A stretch of 48,770 bases of DNA from an uncultured Gemmatimonadota bacterium (GTDB taxonomy: Bacteria > Gemmatimonadota > Gemmatimonadetes > Gemmatimonadales > Gemmatimonadaceae). The first letter of the stretch is position 1, and every line of letters begins with the position of its first letter. Made by a program: the position numbers and the translations under genes. Under the pieces are notes generated by a model. It had not been told where the DNA came from. It worked only from the letters and a program-made list of their open reading frames with translations, and did not search any database. Positions 42,209 through 48,770 of the stretch are shown one piece after another. The stretch is from assembly GCA_903882745.1 (NCBI GenBank), contig CAIRYG010000009.1:1-48770 (forward strand). Reading direction: 5' to 3'.

Positions 42209-42294
42209 AATTGGCGGGCGATGGGATGGAACCCATGTTCGGCGGGCGCATGTCGCCCGACGTACCGTCGAAAAATATCAGAGTGACTGAGCAT
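42205..42294 (-). pseudogene. 29-codon relic of an ABC transporter C-terminus between fkbM and pseB
   Basis: The frame from ATG 42294 reads MLSHSDIFRRYVGRHAPAEH and then GFHPIARQL. It matches the last residues of the intact ABC transporter of this operon ([20 protein letters not shown], then ESDTFAR); the DNA at 42228-42290 also resembles about 43300-43360. It is what remains of the 3' end of a second, related ABC gene. Its start overlaps the fkbM stop (TGATG) and its stop overlaps the pseB start (ATGA), so it may still carry ribosomes from one gene to the next. Confidence 0.75.
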
Positions 42295-43256
42295 CACGGC
42301 GGAAATGTCGTCGCGACTTTGGAAATAAGTCTCATACCCAGCCGTTTGATATTCGTGCGCGAAAAAACAAGCTTTTTCCGGCGGAGCCTTTCGATATCCC
42401 GGAGCGCTGTTTCCACTTCGGCCTGAAACAGCTTAGAAAACACTCCGGCCCCATGAAAAACACGGCTCAGCTGAATGGCATATCCCGTGTACCTGAACAG
42501 ATCCGCACACGCGATCGCAATCAGGGCCATCCGTGCGGATACGGGCGGGCCCGAGGAAAAGTCACGGAAAAAGAGCGATTCAGAGCCAACGACCTGGCTT
42601 TCATCATACATGAACTCCTGGCCGTCGACCGCGCGTTTCCAGGACATAACGTGACTCATATTGAAAAGATGGAATCCCTGACGATTGAGGTACGCTTCAA
42701 CTTCCCCGTGCAGGTGCTGCCCCTTGTGAATGGGGGAGTGCCAGCTCTCCACCATGACCCCCACGCAGTCGCTTAGGGATTTCTCCGCTCCTCTCAATGC
42801 TTCGTACTCAGCAGAGTGGATGTCCAGTTTGATGAAGTCCGGCGTGCCGCAGAGGTTGGCTTCGACCGCGGAATCGACCGATGTGCACGAAACACGCAGC
42901 ACCTTTTCCGTTCGCCGAACAGGAAATCCTATATAGTCCGGAAAACACTTGAGCAAGCGCTCGTTTGGCGGATACACGGACGATGTTGACGGGTCGTGCG
43001 CCAGATGCACGTCGACCTGCCCCGCCGAATCCCAGAGCGCGCTGTTGACAAACTGAACCGTTCCCTTCGAGATGTCATACTGCGCCTCATTCGGGTCGGG
43101 ATCAAATGCAAGAATGTCTATCCCTTGCCGAATGGCGGAGAACGGCTCAAAGAGGCTCCCCCTGGACCCGCCATCCAGCACCAGGACGTTGGGTTTGTCA
43201 AGGTTGGACCTGAAGTGGCCTGAATCGAAATAGAGGGGAAGAAAGGGTCGGTACAT
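42294..43256 (-). CDS. FkbM-family methyltransferase
   Basis: A 320-residue SAM methyltransferase of the FkbM type. NVLVLDGGSRGSLFEPFSA is the SAM loop, ILAFDPDPNEA the acidic strand end, VSCTSVDSAVEANLCGTPDF a typical FkbM connector, and FIKLDIHSAEYEALRGAEKS the hallmark 'KxDxxGxExxxLxGA' segment. It probably O-methylates a sugar hydroxyl. The C-terminal about 80 residues (from SARMALIAIACADLFRY) are an extension beyond the usual domain. G+C looks lower than in neighbours by eye. The start lies 17 bases past the ABC transporter stop. Confidence 0.85.
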   Translation of the reverse strand: MYRPFLPLYFDSGHFRSNLDKPNVLVLDGGSRGSLFEPFSAIRQGIDILAFDPDPNEAQYDISKGTVQFVNSALWDSAGQVDVHLAHDPSTSSVYPPNERLLKCFPDYIGFPVRRTEKVLRVSCTSVDSAVEANLCGTPDFIKLDIHSAEYEALRGAEKSLSDCVGVMVESWHSPIHKGQHLHGEVEAYLNRQGFHLFNMSHVMSWKRAVDGQEFMYDESQVVGSESLFFRDFSSGPPVSARMALIAIACADLFRYTGYAIQLSRVFHGAGVFSKLFQAEVETALRDIERLRRKKLVFSRTNIKRLGMRLISKVATTFPP

Positions 43257-43273
43257 GGCGAATGTAGCTCCGA

Positions 43274-45133
43274 CTAACGGGCGAAGGTATCGGACTCGTG
43301 TCCGGAGGGCGTATGACGTCCGACGAACCGTCGAAAGGAATCGGATGTGCCGAGCAGTTCGTCATACGAGCCCACCGCGAGTACGCGCCCCTGGTCCAGC
43401 ATGACAATCTGGTCGCACAGTTCAATCGAGCGAAGCCGGTGGGCAATGAGGATCACGGTTCGCTCGCCAACGAGCGATCCGATGGCTTCGATGACGGCGT
43501 CCTCCGTCAACCCATCCAGCGCACTGGTCGCCTCGTCGAACACCAACACGTCTGGCTCGTGGTATAGTGCGCGGGCGATTCCGAGTCGTTGCCGTTGTCC
43601 GCCCGACAGTCGAACGCCCCGTTCGCCGACCACCGTGTTGTACCCGTTCGGCATCGCGAGAATAAATTCTTCCGCCTGGGCCAAGCGAGCCGCGCGGCGG
43701 ACCGCCGTCTGGTCGATCGCATCGGCCGGCAGGCCAAAGGCAATATTTTCGGCCACCGTCGCATTCGACAGAAACACGCCTTGCGGCACATAGCCCACGC
43801 TCCGCTGCCACGCGCGAACGGAATCCCCGACCAACGGAATACCATCAACCGTCACGGTACCGCTGGTCGGTGGGTAGAGGCCGAGTATGACGTCGACCAG
43901 CGTGGTTTTACCGGCTCCGGTTCGCCCGATCAGCCCGATACTTTGGTTACAACGGATATCCAAAGTCACGTTGCTCAACGAGGGCGTTTCCGTAGCTTCG
44001 TGCGTGAACGATACATTCTCCAGCCGCAGCACCTGTTTGAGGTGCAGTGTGGGGAGCGGTCCGGCTGTCGGAGCAGTTTCACCGGCGGCGGATCTTACGC
44101 GCATGAGGTCGTCGTGCAGGCTCCGGAGCGCTGGCAGCGTGAAGCGGATGCTCACGGCCGCCCCGAAGACCTGCTGCAACGCCGGCAACAGTCGATAGCC
44201 GGCGAACGCATACAGAGCGAGGAGGGGGACGATACTCTGAGCGCCCTCCGCTTTGCTCGCCGTTAGCACTAGGCTCGCGATCACGATTCCGCCGAAGGCC
44301 ACGGTCTCGAGCACAAATCCGGGAATCCGGGCGACGAGCGTATGCACCACCCCCGCATGTGCCACCAGCCCTGCCGCGCTCGTGAAACCGCGAACCGACT
44401 CGGCTTCCCGGCCAAGGACCTGAAGTTCCTTGATCCCGCCAAGACCCTCTTGGGCGATTCGCGCGCGCACTTCAGTGCCACGATGCGCGCTCGCGGCCAA
44501 CTTGACCTGCGCCGCACGCGTTCGCCGAAAGGTTCCCAAATACGAAATCAGCAGAACACCCGCCACAATGATCACGACCCTGGGATCCCGCAGCACGAGC
44601 AGGAGCAGGATTCCGGTCGCCATGAGCAGCTTGGATACCCCGACAAACGACGGCACAATAATGCCGTTGATGACCAGGTTGACGTCGGAGTTCAAGACCT
44701 TGAGCAGGGAGGGCGCGTCGCGCCGGATGTGAAAAGCGTATGGCTGCCGCAGGTATCCGGCAAAAAGCGTTGACGAGAACCGAACATCGGTGCGCGCTCT
44801 GAATCGCTGCTGCACATAGATGTCGGTGGCCGCAGCGAAATTGCCGCAGGCCACAATGAGCGCGGTTGCCACCCCAATGAAAAGGAGACCTCCCGCCTGC
44901 GTGGTGACGCCGGCGAACACCATGGCCCGCTGCAGCACCGCCGACCGCTGCAAACCAGTTGGATCGAGCACGAGCGCCATGAACGGCAGGATCGACGCGA
45001 CGCCCGCCGTTTCAAAAATGGCGGCCACAAAACTCACCGAAAAGACAACGACCAGTAGCAGGCGTTCACGGCCCGGGAACAGATTCGCGATGATGCGTGG
45101 CAGCGATGGCTTGACCCCTGCTACATCCGTCAT
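43274..45133 (-). CDS. PglK-like ABC transporter, lipid-linked oligosaccharide flippase
   Basis: A 619-residue half transporter. The N-terminal membrane domain has about six hydrophobic segments (for example [51 protein letters not shown]). The ATPase domain has Walker [20 protein letters not shown], signature [20 protein letters not shown], Walker [16 protein letters not shown] and the switch His in ILIAHRLRS. PglK-type proteins flip undecaprenyl-linked glycans across the inner membrane. No Wzx flippase is seen, so this is probably the exporter for the whole repeat unit. ATG 45133 overlaps the epimerase stop (ATGA). Confidence 0.88.
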   Translation of the reverse strand: MTDVAGVKPSLPRIIANLFPGRERLLLVVVFSVSFVAAIFETAGVASILPFMALVLDPTGLQRSAVLQRAMVFAGVTTQAGGLLFIGVATALIVACGNFAAATDIYVQQRFRARTDVRFSSTLFAGYLRQPYAFHIRRDAPSLLKVLNSDVNLVINGIIVPSFVGVSKLLMATGILLLLVLRDPRVVIIVAGVLLISYLGTFRRTRAAQVKLAASAHRGTEVRARIAQEGLGGIKELQVLGREAESVRGFTSAAGLVAHAGVVHTLVARIPGFVLETVAFGGIVIASLVLTASKAEGAQSIVPLLALYAFAGYRLLPALQQVFGAAVSIRFTLPALRSLHDDLMRVRSAAGETAPTAGPLPTLHLKQVLRLENVSFTHEATETPSLSNVTLDIRCNQSIGLIGRTGAGKTTLVDVILGLYPPTSGTVTVDGIPLVGDSVRAWQRSVGYVPQGVFLSNATVAENIAFGLPADAIDQTAVRRAARLAQAEEFILAMPNGYNTVVGERGVRLSGGQRQRLGIARALYHEPDVLVFDEATSALDGLTEDAVIEAIGSLVGERTVILIAHRLRSIELCDQIVMLDQGRVLAVGSYDELLGTSDSFRRFVGRHTPSGHESDTFAR

Positions 45134-46173
45134 CCACCGGTGCCCACGGGCTGCGCGGCATCGGCAACTTGATAAAAATCCCGATACCACTCCACGAACC
45201 GTCTTACGCCGACCTCAATCGTCGTGGATGGACGATACCCGACCGCCTTGTCGAGCGCGTCGGCGTTCGCCCACGTCGCGGGCACATCACCCGGCTGCAT
45301 TGGCAATAGCTGGCGCTCGGCCTTCCGGCCGAGGCACGTCTCCAGCACTTCTATATAGTCTGTTAACTGCGTGGGTCGGCTGTTGCCAATATTGAAGATG
45401 CGCCAGGGAGCGTCACTGGTCGATGGATCCGGATCGTCGCTTTTCCATTCCGGGTTCCCGGTGGGCGGTCGATCGGCGGCGCGAATCACACCTTCCACGA
45501 TGTCATCGACGAAGGTGAAGTCCCGCATCATGTTGCCGCCGTTGAACACCGAAATCGGCTTGCCTTCCAGAATCGCCTTGGCGAAAAGAAAGAGGGCCAT
45601 GTCCGGACGGCCCCATGGCCCATATACCGTGAAGAACCGCAAGCCTGTGGTCGGTATTCGGAACAAATGGCTGTACGAGTGGGCCATGAGCTCATTCGCC
45701 TTCTTCGTCGCGGCGTAGAGCGTCAGCGGATGGTTCGCACTCTCGTTCTCCGCGAACGGCATATGGGTATTCGCGCCGTAGACACTGCTCGTGGAGGCAT
45801 ACACCAAGTGCCGCACGGTGGTGTGGCGGCATCCTTCGAGCACATGCAGAAAGCCGGTGACGTTTGCGCTCGTGTATGAATGTGGGTTCGTGAGCGAGTA
45901 GCGCACGCCCGCCTGGGCAGCCAGATGGATCACGACCTCGGGCCGGGTCTCCGCGAAGAGATTCTCCATCGCGGCGCGGTCCGACAGGTCGATCTTGTGA
46001 AACGAAAACCCAGCCGAAGCCTGCAGTATCGACAGCCGGGCATGTTTCAGCCGAATATCGTAGTACTCGTTCAGGTTATCCAGACCAATAACTTCATCGC
46101 CGCGATCAAGAAGACGTCTGGCCGTATGAAACCCGATGAAACCGGCAGCGCCTGTAACGAGAAAACGCGACAT
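45130..46173 (-). CDS. UDP-glucuronate 4-epimerase (NAD-dependent epimerase family)
   Basis: A 347-residue SDR epimerase: [39 protein letters not shown] (typical of UDP-glucuronate 4-epimerases), [35 protein letters not shown], and the catalytic Tyr/Lys in [12 protein letters not shown]. It makes UDP-galacturonate from UDP-glucuronate and so provides an acidic sugar that the two asparagine-synthase-type enzymes could amidate. ATG 46173 overlaps the Wzz-like stop by one base (TGATG). No UDP-glucose dehydrogenase is in the window. Confidence 0.9.
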   Translation of the reverse strand: MSRFLVTGAAGFIGFHTARRLLDRGDEVIGLDNLNEYYDIRLKHARLSILQASAGFSFHKIDLSDRAAMENLFAETRPEVVIHLAAQAGVRYSLTNPHSYTSANVTGFLHVLEGCRHTTVRHLVYASTSSVYGANTHMPFAENESANHPLTLYAATKKANELMAHSYSHLFRIPTTGLRFFTVYGPWGRPDMALFLFAKAILEGKPISVFNGGNMMRDFTFVDDIVEGVIRAADRPPTGNPEWKSDDPDPSTSDAPWRIFNIGNSRPTQLTDYIEVLETCLGRKAERQLLPMQPGDVPATWANADALDKAVGYRPSTTIEVGVRRFVEWYRDFYQVADAAQPVGTGG

Positions 46174-47318
46174 CAACTGCTCCCGGTCCCGGGCGATCGG
46201 CCCAGCACAAAACGTCGAATGCCGGCGGTCGCGTCACCAAACGCCTCGAAAAATGCCAAAGTGTCGGGGTCCCCTTCGGCCCGCCGATGCCTGATGCCGT
46301 CACCCAGAAAAATTATCAGCACGCCAAACAGGGCGCCGAGGAACATCCCAAGCAGGCCGCGCTTCGTCCAGCCGCGGGAGTTCGCTTCCGTCGGCATGGA
46401 CGGGTCTTCGATGATCGTAATTACCGGAGTATCCCGCACCTCGCGCATGCGAGCTTCCTCAAACGATTGCTCGAGTGCGTTCACCACGGTCAACTGCAGC
46501 TGGACCTGGCGCTGAAGGCGCGTGTGTTCCACGCTGAGTTCCGCTGAACTCTCAAACGAGCGGTTCCGCTGGACGAAGGCAAGCAACCGGTCTTCCGCCG
46601 CGTTCAATGAGGCCGACGCCTGCTTCAATCGATCTTCAGTGAAACGCCGCTCTTCACTCGCCTGATGCTGACGTGTGTGAAGGTTGAAGTCGTTCAGTCG
46701 CGTCAGAACGCGCTGCAAAATGTCCTGGGAGAGACTCGGCCAATCGGTCGTAGTCGAGATCGTCATGATCCCTGTCTTGTCCGAAATGTTCACGCCGACA
46801 AGGCGATTGAGCGCCGTCACCCCCTTTGCCGTTCGACTTGCTGGAGTGTCGCCCTTGATGTCGAGGACGTCCAGCAGCGTCTGGGGCTTTCTGCCGGACT
46901 CGGCGATCGCGAATGTATCGGCGAGCACCGGTGCCAGGATCGCACTCGAACTGAGCAACTGCGCGTAAAACTGCGGCGATTGACCCGGCGTTGCGTTGCC
47001 CAGTTGAATACCGAATCGGCCGGCGATGCCGGCGATCCCCGAATTCGCCGCATTTTGACCTCCCTCCGAGACGAAGGAGGCGGTCGACGTATAGGACGTT
47101 TTCTGAAAAAGAACGGGGAGAATGGCAAGCGCTCCGCCAATCACAATCCACCGAAAAACCTGCCAGCGGTTCCGAAGCAACATGCTTCCAAGCGCAAACA
47201 AGGATAGAAAACCGTCGCCAGAGTTCTCGCCGTCTGACTGGCGGAGCTCTGGCTCGCTTGTCGCCGGATTCGTCAACTCACCCCTTTTCACGATTAACCC
47301 CTTAACGGCATCGAACAT
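46173..47318 (-). CDS. Wzz-like chain-length/co-polymerase protein
   Basis: A protein of about 381 residues with one N-terminal membrane segment ([20 protein letters not shown]), a long, partly coiled-coil periplasmic part ([20 protein letters not shown] to [13 protein letters not shown]), and a second membrane segment ([20 protein letters not shown]), then a short cytoplasmic tail. No tyrosine-kinase domain follows. This layout is that of Wzz/PCP proteins that set polymer length with Wzy. The start is uncertain: ATG 47318 overlaps the nusG-like end by 17 bases, but TTG 47276 has a better AGGGGTGAG site. Confidence 0.82.
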   Translation of the reverse strand: MFDAVKGLIVKRGELTNPATSEPELRQSDGENSGDGFLSLFALGSMLLRNRWQVFRWIVIGGALAILPVLFQKTSYTSTASFVSEGGQNAANSGIAGIAGRFGIQLGNATPGQSPQFYAQLLSSSAILAPVLADTFAIAESGRKPQTLLDVLDIKGDTPASRTAKGVTALNRLVGVNISDKTGIMTISTTTDWPSLSQDILQRVLTRLNDFNLHTRQHQASEERRFTEDRLKQASASLNAAEDRLLAFVQRNRSFESSAELSVEHTRLQRQVQLQLTVVNALEQSFEEARMREVRDTPVITIIEDPSMPTEANSRGWTKRGLLGMFLGALFGVLIIFLGDGIRHRRAEGDPDTLAFFEAFGDATAGIRRFVLGRSPGTGSS

Positions 47319-47898
47319 CCACCAGCAGATTCCTATATCCTGATCTTTCACATTCGTCGTTCGGCTCGGCCGCTTTGACCAGTGCCGACCCAATGGTGAA
47401 CGCGACACCTCGCCCAATCTCGGCCACCCAAATCACCAACTGGCGCCCGCTCCTCCGCTCGCGAACAATCCCGCGAACCCCGCGGAGTGCACCTTCCTGC
47501 ACGATCACTTCGTCACCCGATCTGTAGTCGACACTTTCAGTCAGCGCTTCTAGCTCGACGCCCTCGTGTCCGACCACATCACGCAGAGTGGTAACAAAAC
47601 GGTCTGTTAGAAGCGCCGGCTTCCCGCCCTCTGTGATCACAGTCAGAACCCCGGGAGTCCGAAGAATCCGATGCCAGTCGGCAATGGCAGCCCTGGCGAA
47701 CAGATAGCCCGGAAAAAGCGGACACTCAACGATCCGCCAGCGATCACTCCAGCGATGACGTTCCTTCACAATGGGAAGCCAAGGGGACAGGCCGAGCGCT
47801 GCGAGCCGCTTCTCTACCTTTTTCTCGGCGCGCGATTCCGCCCACACTACGAACCATTGGCCGGAGTCTGTTTCTGGAATTTCAGCCCGCTGAATCAT
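47302..47898 (-). CDS. NusG/RfaH-type transcription antiterminator
   Basis: A 198-residue specialised NusG paralogue. The N-terminal NGN domain has QWFVVWAESRAEKKVEKRLA, PWLPIVKERHRWSDR, VECPLFPGYLFAR and ILRTPGVLTVI; the C-terminal KOW domain has SGDEVIVQEGALRGVRGIV. It should bind RNA polymerase near the start of this operon and suppress polarity and Rho termination over the following 45 kb. ATG 47898 is the first good start; the sequence upstream of it in frame is not NusG-like. Its ops-like recognition element was not identified. Confidence 0.9.
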   Translation of the reverse strand: MIQRAEIPETDSGQWFVVWAESRAEKKVEKRLAALGLSPWLPIVKERHRWSDRWRIVECPLFPGYLFARAAIADWHRILRTPGVLTVITEGGKPALLTDRFVTTLRDVVGHEGVELEALTESVDYRSGDEVIVQEGALRGVRGIVRERRSGRQLVIWVAEIGRGVAFTIGSALVKAAEPNDECERSGYRNLLVDVRCR

Positions 47899-47919
47899 GG
47901 GTACCAAAGTGCATGGTGA

Positions 47920-47934
47920 GTCACAAAACGTGAC
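47920..47934 (-). promoter_or_regulatory. small hairpin in the leader between the regulator and nusG-like genes
   Basis: GTCAC and GTGAC flank an AAAAC loop, 22 bases before the nusG-like ATG, in a 77-base gap. A short hairpin exposed just before the antiterminator gene could be a pause or recruitment element, as hairpin-presented ops elements are for RfaH, but five base pairs can occur by chance. No exact ops sequence is seen. Confidence 0.25.
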
Positions 47935-47975
47935 GAACCGGATGGCGCAGAACGACGGAATCAACAACCTACTTT

Positions 47976-48308
47976 CTAGCTTCCCTCGGCCGCACCCTCA
48001 CTCTCTCCCCTCAATATCTCAATCTCGAGACGGAGGGCGTCGAACTCCTCGATCTTTCGTGCCAAAAACCGTCGAGTGAGCTCAGCCTTGGCTGCGACTC
48101 CCTCCGGGGTAAGGAGATAGGCGTAGCCACGTTTATTTGAGCTGTTCCGGAAGTTTTTGACCTTTATGAACCCCTTGTCGAGCAACGAATTTAGCAGATA
48201 ATTCGCTTTGCCCAAGCTCATTCCAAGTTCCCGCGCCATCTCACGTTGCGTGCGGCTGGGGCTCGCACTGAGAAGACGAAGTATACCAAACAGCAAGGAA
48301 TCTGTCAT
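47976..48308 (-). CDS. MarR-type EPS-associated winged-helix regulator
   Basis: A 110-residue DNA-binding protein of the small MarR/EPS-associated group that heads exopolysaccharide operons. The helix-turn-helix is LSASPSRTQREMARELGMSL and GKANYLLNSLLDKGFI; the wing is KNFRNSSNKRGYAYLLTPEG. A C-terminal helix (AELTRRFLARKIEEFDALRL) with leucine spacing probably makes the dimer. It is the first gene of the operon and its own promoter carries a perfect palindrome over the -10 box, so autoregulation is likely. No strong ribosome site is seen before ATG 48308. Confidence 0.88.
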   Translation of the reverse strand: MTDSLLFGILRLLSASPSRTQREMARELGMSLGKANYLLNSLLDKGFIKVKNFRNSSNKRGYAYLLTPEGVAAKAELTRRFLARKIEEFDALRLEIEILRGESEGAAEGS

Positions 48309-48334
48309 GGGCGAAGGCGAGAGCCGGCGAATGC

Positions 48335-48353
48335 ATGTTCAACAGTTGAACAT
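48335..48353. promoter_or_regulatory. 19-bp perfect palindrome, probable operator
   Basis: ATGTTCAACAGTTGAACAT reads the same on both strands around a central base. It overlaps the -10 element (48349-48354) and the expected transcription start of the minus-strand promoter. That is where a dimeric MarR-type repressor would block RNA polymerase. The regulator encoded 27 bases downstream is the natural ligand. Confidence 0.75.
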
Positions 48354-48377
48354 ACAACTTATAATCAAACCTGTCAA
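48349..48377 (-). promoter_or_regulatory. sigma-70-type promoter of the polysaccharide operon
   Basis: On the minus strand a perfect TTGACA (48377-48372) is followed after exactly 17 bases by TATGTT (48354-48349), four of six matches to TATAAT. The spacer is A+T rich in an otherwise G+C-rich region. Transcription would start near 48342, giving a leader of about 34 bases before the regulator gene. Confidence 0.75.
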
Positions 48378-48480
48378 CATTGGCGGCGCGCTGCAGTTTT
48401 CGCCCCGCTGCAACCGCCAACCGGATTCCGCGGCCGGGCTTTTCACTCGGTTTAGGGCTTGGGGTCGCCGACCTCCGCGC

Positions 48481-48770
48481 TCATCCGCCGATCTGCACGG
48501 CCTTACCCACCCAGGCGTCCGAGTCCGCCGCGGTGACTAGGAAATCCGCCACGTCCGCCTGGGAGATAGAGCCGGGGACGGGAGCGATCTCTGCCCGCGT
48601 GACGTAGCGGCCGCGCGCGGGCCCCTTCATGAGGCGACCGGGGCGCGCGATGACCCACTCCAGGTCGGACGCCCGCGTCAGGGCCTCCTTCCGCTCGTGA
48701 TCCTGCGACGGCAGCTTGAGGAGACAGTCCTTCATCACGGTCCGGATGAACCAACCGAGCAGCACGCGGC
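48481..48770 (-). CDS. NAD(P)-binding (NmrA/SDR-like) protein, C-terminal part only
   Basis: The frame is open to the window edge, so only the last about 96 residues are seen. LTRASDLEWVIARPGRLMKG and ISQADVADFLVTAADSDAWV match the C-terminal half of atypical SDRs of the 'NAD(P)H-binding' group (SDLxWTIVRPGxL, then SRxDVAxFLL..). The N-terminal Gly-rich loop is outside the window. Its function cannot be given; it is probably unrelated to the glycan operon, which starts about 130 bases after its stop from its own promoter. Confidence 0.8.
   Translation of the reverse strand, partial: RVLLGWFIRTVMKDCLLKLPSQDHERKEALTRASDLEWVIARPGRLMKGPARGRYVTRAEIAPVPGSISQADVADFLVTAADSDAWVGKAVQIGG

Overview
The window looks like a chromosomal piece of a high-GC, Gram-negative-type bacterium. 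Gene style and composition would fit Gemmatimonadota or Acidobacteriota, but nothing seen fixes the phylum. Almost all of it is one surface-polysaccharide (EPS/capsule/O-antigen type) locus of about 46 kb. It is read entirely on the minus strand, from a promoter near 48350 down to about 1993.

In transcription order (right to left) the locus opens with an EPS-type MarR-like regulator whose promoter carries a perfect 19-bp palindrome, then a NusG/RfaH-type antiterminator. An export and precursor block follows: Wzz-like chain-length protein, UDP-glucuronate 4-epimerase, PglK-like ABC flippase and FkbM methyltransferase. Next is a nonulosonic (pseudaminic-type) acid block: pseB, pseC, a SAF-less PseI/NeuB-type synthase, an SpsF/PseF-type cytidylyltransferase, a class III aminotransferase, an aldo/keto reductase and pseG. 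No PseH acetyltransferase is visible.

The centre (about 21.4-35 kb) is an unusual modification block. It holds several methyltransferases, one fused to a degenerate nucleotidyltransferase domain, an SDR, a ThDP enzyme of the acetolactate-synthase type, an ATP-grasp ligase, a GH57-like protein, a DUF4910-type aminopeptidase-like protein, a GT-B-like protein and a PhyH-type dioxygenase. I cannot assign this combination to a described pathway; it is the best candidate for new chemistry.

The assembly end (about 2.8-19.6 kb) has a Wzy-like membrane protein, three GT4 glycosyltransferases, two asparagine-synthase-type amidotransferases, a two-domain dehydrogenase, a heparinase II/III-type lyase, a PglC/PglD/PglE-like trio, WecB and a YdcF-like protein. 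Most junctions are ATGA or GTGA overlaps, so translation is probably coupled along the operon.

The locus carries many scars: a multiply broken GT39 gene, a 5'-truncated acyltransferase, a C-methyltransferase with an in-frame TGA, an asparagine synthase whose start codon reads ATC, a 41-codon possible methyltransferase remnant, and a 29-codon relic of a second ABC transporter placed between fkbM and pseB. This fits a glycan locus that diversifies by recombination. The left edge (1-1.9 kb) is a separate mosaic: a 12-bp tandem repeat, an intact DCC-family gene, a SRAP-like fragment, a broken GT2 gene and a decayed second copy of the DCC gene. The right edge holds the C-terminal end of an NAD(P)-binding protein that runs out of the window.
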